Of a stretch of DNA of 14,727 bases, positions 8,680 to 14,727 are shown piece after piece; the first letter of the stretch is position 1, and every line of letters starts with the position of its first letter. Under the pieces are notes generated by a model. It saw only the letters and a list, made by a program, of their open reading frames with translations. It did no database searches and had not been told where the DNA came from. Origin of the DNA: Euperipatoides rowelli (taxonomy: Eukaryota > Onychophora > Udeonychophora > Euonychophora > Peripatopsidae). A program made the position numbers and the translations under genes. The stretch is taken from assembly GCA_003024985.2 (NCBI GenBank), contig PXIH01S0001497.1. One strand, 5' to 3'.

Positions 8680-9045
8680 TTTGGGGGGGGAAGGGGATGG
8701 TACCCTTATTAGGCACCATGCAAGTGAACCTTAGATTTACCATAATGCACTGCAAAATTGTCCAGGCGCACTTGTTTGGCTAGAATCAGAATGTGCCGTT
8801 TGGGGTTACATAGAAACACTCTCCCGAACTTTAGATGAAGTAAAAACTAGGGGGCGCAGTTGCATGGCATAGCTTGGATTTCTTTCAGAGTGATCAAAAA
8901 GTTTAAGCGTGGTGATGGCACACTTTGTTTGACGATGGTGCACTTTATCTAACTTTGGCCGAGAAATAGAGGTGATGCACTAATTTTTGGTGAGGCGCTC
9001 TTGGATAGCATTTAAGGTACTATACCTTAGATAAGATTTAGTTAC
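8680..9045. other. GC-richer island with repeated GCACTT-type motifs
   Basis: This block is visibly richer in G and C than either flank, but no frame encodes a recognisable protein. It contains several related words: GGCGCACTTGTTTGG (8764), GGCACACTTTGTTTG (8918), GGTGCACTTTATCTA (8938) and TGATGCACTAATTTT (8972). The second and third are adjacent 20-base units that agree at 15 of 20 positions. It may be a cis-regulatory region or an old repeat; nothing decides between these. Confidence 0.4.
8844..8857 (+). promoter_or_regulatory. CTCF-like binding site
   Basis: The 14 bases AAACTAGGGGGCGC match the known CTCF core (CCASYAGRKGGCRS) at 12 of 14 positions, failing only at the first two. CTCF is present in most bilaterian animals. 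A single short match in a 14.7-kb window can occur by chance, so occupancy is an inference. Confidence 0.35.
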
Positions 9046-9556
9046 TAGTGGGTCTGAGTTAAGACTAATAACATATTTTCCCAAATGATGCTTAGGAAAC
9101 TGAGTGTGTATGGGTGGAGGGTAAGGAACACACCTTATGAAAGTGAATCCTAGTGTACCTCAAGAAAATTTTGTAAAATTCAGTGCTTATCTTATTGTTT
9201 AATTTCTGTAAGTATGAACCATAAAAAAGGGAATTGAACATTCCCCTCTGCAAGGCAACAATATCTTGTTGCTTGCATGTACTAAAATGATCAGAATTAA
9301 ACAGTTATTGTTTAGAACTTTTAATATTTAAAAATGCATGTGAATGTCAGCTAGAAAGAATAGAACTTTATTTATGAAACCCACAAATGGATTTCATTTG
9401 TAAATCCAACAAGGCAACTCCATTTATGAAGGCTACTTGGAAAATTGTTATAATAGTCATATTTTTGGTGTCCTATGTTAATCTATAAAATTTTACCATT
9501 GCACTATTTCTTTTAAAATAATTTTGTAAAAATTTATATTTGTCATTTTTATTAGT
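9046..9556. other. Spacer, no gene seen
   Basis: AT-rich with stops in all frames; no repeat structure recognised. Confidence 0.45.
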
Positions 9557-9920
9557 AACTAGCTGAAGTAAAATGCCCGGCATTTTAAGGGTTACTTTTG
9601 ATTTCAAATTTTTTTTAGTTGCCTCGGCCGTGTTTTAAAACGCCCGTCTGTAAAATTTCAGGATCTACATATAGAAACACTACCTGGCGTGATCCTACGC
9701 TTGTAAGCTGTTGATTTGTATAGAAACTACCCGGTGTGGCCCGGTATTTTAACGGGTTTTTTAAAAATTAATTAAAAACTAACTATAATTTTTATTTAAA
9801 ATTTTTTTAGTTGCCTTGGCCGTGTTTTAATACTCCCTTCTGTAAAATTTCACGATCCTGGCTTGTAAACTGTGGATTTGTATAGAAAGACAGACGGACA
9901 ATTTTTTTCTTTTATATAGG
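9557..9920 (+). repeat. Unclassified interspersed repeat made of two tandem modules
   Basis: Two imperfect copies follow each other: the words CCCGG(C/T)ATTTTAA (9576 and 9740), AGTTGCCT(C/T)GGCCGTGTTTTAA (9617 and 9809), CTGTAAAATTTCA(G/C)GATC and CTTGTAA(G/A)CTG(T/G)GGATTTGTATAGAAA-like stretches recur in the same order 163-192 bases apart. The right end reads GACAGACGGACAATTTTTTT followed by TTTTATATAGG, an ending I have seen on invertebrate retroposed repeats. The first copy has an extra insertion near 9662-9690. No coding frame. Class (SINE, RTE 3' end or Penelope tail) is not resolved. Confidence 0.55.
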
Positions 9921-10109
9921 CGATTATTGTAATTTTTTGGTTTAAAATTTTATTGTCCACATAGTAGCTTGATGATAAGAATGTTAGGCTATTTACAGTA
10001 TAGGCCTATCCGAGATTATTTTCATATTTAATTGTAAATTGATTACATTTTATTACATTTGTAAAATTTAAATATAAAGGGTAATATTGATGGTCTTTTT
10101 AGTGTCATA

Positions 10110-10450
10110 GAGGGCAGGAATACCAGAGTTCATGATTGTAAAATATTTAGATCTTACACCAGAAATAGAGTGGAGCTAACTTTATTTCAAATAGAGTCGT
10201 TCCCATCTGGAATTCTCTACCTCAAAATATTATTTGTTCTAGATCTTATAATGATTTCAAAAGAAACTTGGATATCCATTTGTTTTCATGTGAAGATTTC
10301 CTTAATTGTTTTGATTGTAATTGTAAGGGCAGTTGCTGCTTTCTTTTTGTTTTTCTCTAACGTATAAATTTATAACTTTGTATTAACTACCTGTAATTTG
10401 GTCAAAAAGCAGAATTGCTTAATTGACAAACATTAAATAAATAAATAATA
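10110..10450 (+). mobile_element. CR1-like LINE, 3' terminal fragment
   Basis: From about 10122 one frame gives NTRVHDCKIFRSYTRNRVEL. After a shift near 10179, a second frame gives NRVVPIWNSLPQNII and later S-Y-N-D-F-K-R-N-L-D. This is the well-known C-terminal signature of CR1/L2/Jockey-type reverse transcriptases (F-x-N-R-V-V-x-x-W-N-S-L-P, then F-K-x-x-L-D). About 90 codons remain, followed by a short 3' region ending in repeated AAAT units at 10431-10449, the microsatellite-like tail of such elements. Everything upstream is missing, as expected of a 5'-truncated insertion. The open frame from 10170 is the wrong frame after the shift. This is a different LINE family from the one at 260-4250: its composition is normal. 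Confidence 0.75.
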
Positions 10451-11140
10451 GATAAAGAGTGTTATGGGAAGTATTTAGATGACTGTGATTGGTTGTAGCA
10501 AGTAGAAAAATGAAAACCTCAAAAATCTAGATAGGCATAGTTATCCATATAACATCAAAACGGAAGGATATGTTTTCTGTAACACATCAATGGAAAAGCT
10601 AACAAAAGATGTGAAATATACCATACCAAGTAATAAAAATTAAATTTATTAAATGAAACAGGAGGAAAATTTTATATTCTATATTGTGGTGTTCCTCTAG
10701 TTAGTTGTCTGGTGGTGCTGCTGCTAATGATGGCAAGCAGCCAGGTATCGGAGCCCAGGGGAATCCCGCATTAAGATAAAAGAAATTGGAGCACTGTCAT
10801 GGTTGCAATTAAATACCGTAATTTATTCCAAGGGCTGGATGGCAATAGTGACTATACAAAATCAGTGGTTTGCTGATTAAATAATAAATACAATGTGTAA
10901 GCCCCATAACACAGGGATGCCATACTCAAGGGGTATTCAAACTCCTCGGTTTGGCTTCCACCAGTCTAACTACATAAAAACATCATGAGAATAAATAATG
11001 CTTATTGGAAATTGTGAAAGTCATCCCAAGTGAGTAAGCATGCGTGTAGCATTCTGAAATAATTATGTACGCCATACATGTTAAATAAACGAAGAAATTA
11101 GCATTGATTCTCACGAGCAAAGGAAGTCAATTGTTTCCTA
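10451..11140. other. Spacer, no gene seen
   Basis: Moderately AT-rich. A CTG-rich stretch near 10709-10735 and GGTATCGGAGCCC at 10744 were examined as a signal-peptide exon and as a retroelement primer-binding site; neither can be supported. Confidence 0.45.
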
Positions 11141-11154
11141 CCCCCCCCCCCCCC
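11141..11154. repeat. Homopolymer C14
   Basis: Fourteen uninterrupted C residues directly precede the Gypsy relic and mark where its upstream part has been lost. Confidence 0.95.
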
Positions 11155-11171
11155 TGACTACATGCCTGTCT

Positions 11172-11530
11172 GTCATATTGCACATCTACCCGGACGGTAC
11201 TGACAGAGCCATAGCTTTTGCCTCCCACTCTCTCTCTCTCCAGCAGAACACAATTATTCCCAGCTAGACAAGGAAGCTCTGGCCATTATTTTTGGTGTAA
11301 AAAAATTCCATCAGTATCTATATGGCAGGAAATTTCTCCTTCTCACAGACCATAAAGCTGTAACTAGAATCTTCGCCCCTAACACCGAAATTCCAACCTT
11401 GGTAGCAGCTAGACTTCAAAGATGGCCACTAATCCTTGCTGCTTATGATTATGAGATCAAATTTCACGGCTCCTCCAGCCACCAAAATTTGCTGATGTGC
11501 TCTCCTGCTCCCCAGCTTGCTCAATTAACT
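11172..11530 (+). pseudogene. Gypsy RNase H domain (5' truncated, frameshifted)
   Basis: The first frame (11172 to about 11235) gives HIYPDGTDRAIAFASHSL. At the CT microsatellite 11228-11240 the frame shifts, and from 11243 it reads AEHNYSQLDKEALAII, the conserved Y-S-x-x-(E/D)-K-E-(A/L)-L-A motif of retroelement RNase H. LLLTDHKAV (TDHK from 11345) carries a catalytic aspartate, and ARLQRWPLIL matches A-R-(I/L)-Q-R-W. A two-base disturbance near 11500 (HQN, then A-D-V-L-S in the next frame) breaks the last motif, and Cys replaces the usual Arg after D-V-L-S. The first RNase H aspartate lies in the missing N-terminal part. Known role: removes the RNA strand during reverse transcription; this copy cannot act. 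Confidence 0.9.
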
Positions 11531-11589
11531 TTATTTCACAAAAATAAACACCCTTGAACATCTTCTTGTTAAATCAATTAAAAACTCTT

Positions 11590-12690
11590 CCGATGACAGA
11601 AAAAGACATCGCCAAAAACTCAATTACCCAATACTGTCCAAGGCCATGCTTCTAACCCAAAATGGTTGGAAAACTGCACACCAACCGAATAGATCGTTCC
11701 ATTCTTTAGGCGAAAATCCAAACTCTTGTTATTAAATGGGTGTCTACTTTAGCGACTAAGAATAGTTATTCCCTCTAATCTACAAGACACTATCTTGTCA
11801 GAACTTTATAAAGACCATGTACGGATCGTCAAAATGAATATAGCCAGAAGCTACTTCTGGTGGCCCAACCTAGATCAATCCATCAAGAAAGTAGCCAAGA
11901 CTTGTCTAGAATGCGCCCAGCTGGCTAACACCCCCCTTAAGCACCCACACATTCTTGGCTGTGGCCCACAAAATCAATGAGCCAAGTCCATCTAGATTTT
12001 GCCAGATCCTTTATGGGTCACAATTTTCTTGTGGCTGTGGACGCCCAGTCAAAGTGGCCTGAAGTGGCAATCATGAACAGCACTACCTCAGAGAAAACAA
12101 TGACCATTCTACAAACACTCTGGGCTAGATACTGACTACCGGAACATCTAGTTACGGACAACGGAACACAGTTCACCTCCCGGGACTTTGATTTATTTTG
12201 TAAACAATCAGGAATTAAACATACCTTCTCCCCCTTGACAAACGGGCAAGCCAAAAGATTTATTCAAACCTTCAAGAAAACCCTTAAAAAGAAAGTAAAA
12301 AACAAAACTTGCATAACTGAAAAGGTCAACCAGTTACTGTTTTCCTACCGTTCTTCCATAAACATTGCCACCCACCAGTCCCCGGCCTACCTATTTCTAG
12401 GAAGAGAACTTTGCACCCGGCTTGACCGCCTACGTCCAACGGTTGAGTCCGCAGTCCAAGAGTACCAGGAAAGAATGACCAATAACCCGAACTCAACCCA
12501 CTCAAGACAATTCCTAGCAAGCCAAAATGTCATAGCCAGGGACTACCTCGACCCTAACAAATGGTCACAAGCCAAGATGATTACCAAAAATGGACCCTTG
12601 TCATATACGGGAGAACTACCAAATGAAAAAACTTAGAAATGCCATGTTGACCACCTCCACGACTTCTCACCCCAAAAGAGGGAGAAATAG
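11590..12690 (+). pseudogene. Gypsy integrase (broken; catalytic Glu lost)
   Basis: A damaged linker with PMTEKDIAKNSIT leads into the open frame 11795-11980, where RSYFWWPNLDQSIKK and C-L-E-C match the zinc-binding region. The catalytic core is in another frame from about 11941: VHLDFA holds the first Asp (11995-11997) and VTDNGTQFTS the second (12157-12159). The residue that should be the catalytic Glu is Lys (NGQAKRF, codon 12253-12255). The gap between the second Asp and this position is 31 residues instead of 35 because the usual P-Y-H-P segment is absent. TGA at 12133-12135 and TAG at 12634-12636 interrupt the frame. LFLGRELCTRLDRLRP is a typical post-core motif, and GPLSY with KCHVDHL fits the end of the Gypsy C-terminal (GPY/F) domain. 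The last stop is 12688-12690. Confidence 0.92.
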
Positions 12691-12913
12691 AGACAACCAC
12701 CAGGACCTGGCTCTGGATAACAACTATATAGTTGCCCCTTATCTAACCTCCTCCCAACCGGAAAACTCACCTACAACCCAGACCGCACGTCCACCTTTTC
12801 CAATCCAGACCCCTGGACCGCCATTTACCGCCTTGACGGCGATACCGAGCAAGAGAATACCGCCCACCCAAGAAGCTGGAATAATAACTCCTAACTCTTT
12901 GAGGAAGGAGTAA
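12691..12913 (+). pseudogene. Proline/threonine-rich pol tail
   Basis: After the integrase, the frame ending at TAA 12911-12913 encodes a tail rich in Pro, Thr and Ser (for example TARPPFPIQTPGPPF). Low-complexity tails of this kind are common at the end of Gypsy pol. It is in a different frame from the integrase, so either a frameshift has occurred or this is not the true continuation. No domain is recognised. Confidence 0.4.
12901..12910 (+). other. Candidate polypurine tract
   Basis: GAGGAAGGAG is all purine and lies just before the possible 3' LTR, the position where plus-strand DNA synthesis is primed in LTR elements. Confidence 0.45.
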
Positions 12914-13080
12914 TCTGTACAGTATATTGACTACTACAGACATTACTGTTCTGCACATGCAGCAGTAGACTCTTGTTCTAAAATTGATATCTTAATGCTT
13001 CAGTGTTGTATTGTTAGTTTTTCTTAATTAGGATCTAATAAATGTTTTCTAAAATAACTGGGATTTAGTTTGTCTTGTCA
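12911..13080 (+). repeat. Possible 3' LTR of the Gypsy relic
   Basis: The stretch directly follows the candidate polypurine tract. If it starts at TGTACAG (12916) and ends at TTGTCA (13080), it has the TG...CA ends of an LTR and an AATAAA signal at about 13038-13043. No second copy of it occurs upstream in the window, so the LTR identity is inferred from position only. Confidence 0.4.
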
Positions 13081-13311
13081 AATTTACCAAGATGATTCCA
13101 ACATAATTATGAAGCTGGTGAAGCACCAAATATCTACCAGAAAAATGTGTGCAGACTGTAATATAGTGTTATCTTCATATTGATTTGTGTGTAAATATTT
13201 TCGGCAGAATTGTAGAATAACCCAGACACAAAGAAAATAGTTACATCTATTATTTAAAATAAAGGGATAACGGTAGAATAACCCAGACACGCGAAAGAAT
13301 ATTGGATCTAA
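13081..13311. other. Spacer with an exact 18-base direct repeat
   Basis: GTAGAATAACCCAGACAC occurs at 13212-13229 and again at 13273-13290, 61 bases apart. No coding potential; the minus-strand frame through this region has no recognisable domain. Confidence 0.7.
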
Positions 13312-13312
13312 T

Positions 13313-13379
13313 GAATAAATCACTGATCGCATACAAAAAGGCGATTTTCGCCTTTTAGCAAACGATCAGTGATTTATTC
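13313..13379. repeat. Perfect nested hairpin
   Basis: The outer arms GAATAAATCACTGATCG (13313-13329) and CGATCAGTGATTTATTC (13363-13379) are exact reverse complements (17 base pairs). Between them an inner hairpin has arms AAAAGGCGA (13336-13344) and TCGCCTTTT (13348-13356) with a 3-base loop. Both levels are without mismatch. It could be a cruciform-forming site, a tiny palindromic element or a structured RNA; function is unknown. Confidence 0.9.
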
Positions 13380-14727
13380 ACCTGATTTAATATCCCTCCA
13401 CCCATATGGGTAGTAGGATACACCCAATGATTTATTTTTGTCAGTGGATACACCGTGAAAGTTCAATCTTCTGATATGTTTATCAGAAAATCTATCTTTC
13501 TCGCAAAATCACGATCCTGGTAAATTTAAGCACCCTAATTATTAAGTGAAATAAATGATGAGACATTATGACCATTTATTTACCTATAGCTTAAAAATCG
13601 AAATTAGACTAATGGTTTATAGTATTAGGCTATATATATTTTGGTAGAATTTATTCTCTGGAATATATTAGATTTTAAATTTTTTATACTTATAAATAAA
13701 TGAAATCATTAAATAAAAATTATTAATCTTACTTCCACTGATATCGGATAAAGTCTCGAGAAACAGACTGGACCATGTTATAAATGTTTCTCGCTAGGAG
13801 GCATAATTTGGTTAGAACTTGTTAGGGAAGAGGCGATTCCAAGATGACCGGGGTTAGCCTACATTCAAGTTTAATTACATATCTAACATTAAATTTTTAG
13901 CCTAAATCCTAATTCCAACTACGTGTGAAATACACTTAGCCTATGTATGAAATACACTATGCTCCAACCCTATGGTAATCGAAACGTGAAATAACCTTAT
14001 GTGTAGGTAAAAGTCACAGAAAGAGTTATGATATTACTTTCAGCTAGAATTACATTACTTGTTTTCAGCATTTCATTTAACATTATCCACAGATAGTTTA
14101 TAAAATATTGACCTTTGCTAGTTAATTACATTGTCAAAATAGCGATATGTTTGTTTGGCAGATTCTCATTTTTTTTGGGGGGAGGGGGGATGAAGGAAGC
14201 ATTTGCAGAGATTTGTAAAATTAGTTATAGTATATTAAGTTGGCCAAATGCCTGTATGGGTTATCCTATTATCAATACTAGTTTATAAAATATATGGTTT
14301 TATTAGATTATAAACGAGGATATTTAATTGAAATTTTATTTTCAGTTAACGAAAGTTTAAAATTAAGTTACATTAAGTTGACAAAATTAGAAAATGGTTA
14401 TTTATTATCGACAATAGTTTATAAAATATAGGCTTTTAGTAGATAATAAATTACGTACTTTCTTGATTTGCCGAAATTTTAAATTAATAATTTATATATA
14501 AGAAATTAATATACGTGCAAATAGCACAAATGTATCTTGCTAATACATTACATATACTGATTTTATCTGCATTGTTATAATCTTACCATTTTGTTTTAAA
14601 ATTATCATTTAATCCGGTTTGGTGTTCTATAATTTATGTAAGTTATTTGGCTATATCACTACTTGCTCATGGGTGAAAATCAAAAAAGTGTTTAATTTGA
14701 GATGTGACTGAGAAGCAAAATTTTTAT
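13380..14727. other. AT-rich right flank with degenerate repeats, no gene seen
   Basis: Stops in every frame. GGATACACC occurs twice (about 13417 and 13446). A short G-rich run occurs at about 14178-14189. Three diverged copies of a unit around ATAGTTTATAAAATAT lie at about 14090-14130, 14260-14312 and 14399-14450. Confidence 0.5.
14234..14450. repeat. Imperfect tandem repeat, about 136-138 bases period
   Basis: ATTAAGTTG(G/A)C, then TGG(G)TTAT, then ATTATC, then TAGTTTATAAAATATA, then TTTTA and TAGAT(T/A)ATAAA occur in this order from 14234 and again from 14372. A third, more diverged copy of the central word is at 14093-14107. Confidence 0.6.

Larger units (their letters stand above)
11155..13080 (+). 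mobile_element. Ty3/Gypsy LTR retrotransposon relic (pol 3' half and probable 3' LTR)
   Basis: RNase H, an integrase zinc-binding region, an integrase catalytic core and a proline-rich tail occur in the Ty3/Gypsy order, most like the K02A2.6-type group common in animals. Gag, protease and reverse transcriptase are missing; the sequence begins inside RNase H just after a C14 run. Several frameshifts, stops and a lost catalytic residue show it is inactive. A purine-rich tract at 12901-12910 is followed by a possible LTR. Composition is C-rich on the coding strand, the opposite of the LINE at 260-4250. Confidence 0.92.

Noticed and set aside
8875-8889. TTGGATTTCTTTCAG as a splice acceptor of a host exon
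   Set aside because: The downstream frames close quickly and show no protein similarity; such pyrimidine-AG words are common by chance.
10170-10367. 65-codon open frame with Met start
   Set aside because: After its first ten codons it is out of frame with the CR1-like protein signature, so it is a frameshift by-product.
10744-10760. GGTATCGGAGCCC as a retroelement primer-binding site for the Gypsy relic
   Set aside because: I could not match it to a tRNA 3' end with confidence, and no LTR copy is visible just upstream.
10637-10774. Signal-peptide-like exon (LVSCLVVLLLMMASS) followed by a CAG|GTATCG donor-like site
   Set aside because: No in-frame ATG lies between the upstream stop and the hydrophobic run, the frame ends at 10772-10774, and no further exon was recognised.
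12018-12958. Minus-strand frames opposite the integrase and tail (12018-12254, 12326-12520, 12767-12958)
   Set aside because: They overlap clear integrase motifs on the + strand and have no features of their own.
13084-13332. Minus-strand 82-codon frame
   Set aside because: It runs through the 18-base repeats and into the hairpin arm and has no recognisable domain.
1-14727. CRISPR array, tRNA or rRNA gene, bacterial operon or phage-defence system
   Set aside because: No regularly spaced identical repeats, no cloverleaf with A and B boxes, no rRNA core and no intact gene were seen; the content is eukaryotic transposon debris.

Overview
This window reads as non-coding, repeat-filled nuclear DNA from an animal, most likely a marine invertebrate. 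No intact host gene, RNA gene or CRISPR array could be supported. The evidence for an animal genome is the mix of element families: a non-LTR retrotransposon with an APE-type endonuclease, a CR1-like LINE 3' end, a Ty3/Gypsy relic of the K02A2.6-like type, and hAT-type MITEs. The background is AT-rich with a recurrent TAGGC(C)TA word. Phylum cannot be settled from the sequence alone; the LINE C-terminus reminds me of families common in decapod crustaceans, but this is memory, not a search.

Layout. Bases 1-260 are AT-rich with nothing recognisable. About 260-4250 is one 5'-truncated, decayed non-LTR retrotransposon on the + strand: endonuclease start, then an ~838-bp tandem duplication of the rest of the endonuclease plus linker (571-1399 and 1408-2238), then reverse transcriptase (2151-3289), a C-terminal domain with a CCHC motif, and a natural stop at 4115-4117. 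Its sense strand is almost free of C (11 C in the 300 bases 2161-2460). Bases 4250-5118 are AT-rich. At 5123-5796 is a MITE with an exact 24-base terminal inverted repeat flanked by TTAA on both sides. At 6236-7530 three hAT-type MITEs follow each other (6236-6457, 6581-6984, 7088-7530), each starting CAGTG and flanked by an 8-base near-perfect target duplication.

From 7531 to 9556 no gene is seen, apart from a GC-richer island (about 8680-9045) holding a CTCF-like site and a cluster of related short motifs. At about 9557-9920 lies an unclassified interspersed repeat made of two imperfect tandem modules. At about 10110-10450 is a CR1-like LINE 3' end with an AAAT-repeat tail. At 11155-12915 lies a Gypsy pol relic (RNase H, integrase, tail) followed by a possible 3' LTR (12911-13080). 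The right end (13081-14727) carries a perfect nested hairpin (13313-13379), an exact 18-base repeat and a degenerate repeat family.

No operon or cooperating gene set exists here. The interest is in transposon biology: the C-depleted LINE, its internal duplication, the MITE cluster with shared internal motifs, and the nested hairpin. I found no convincing new multi-gene system.
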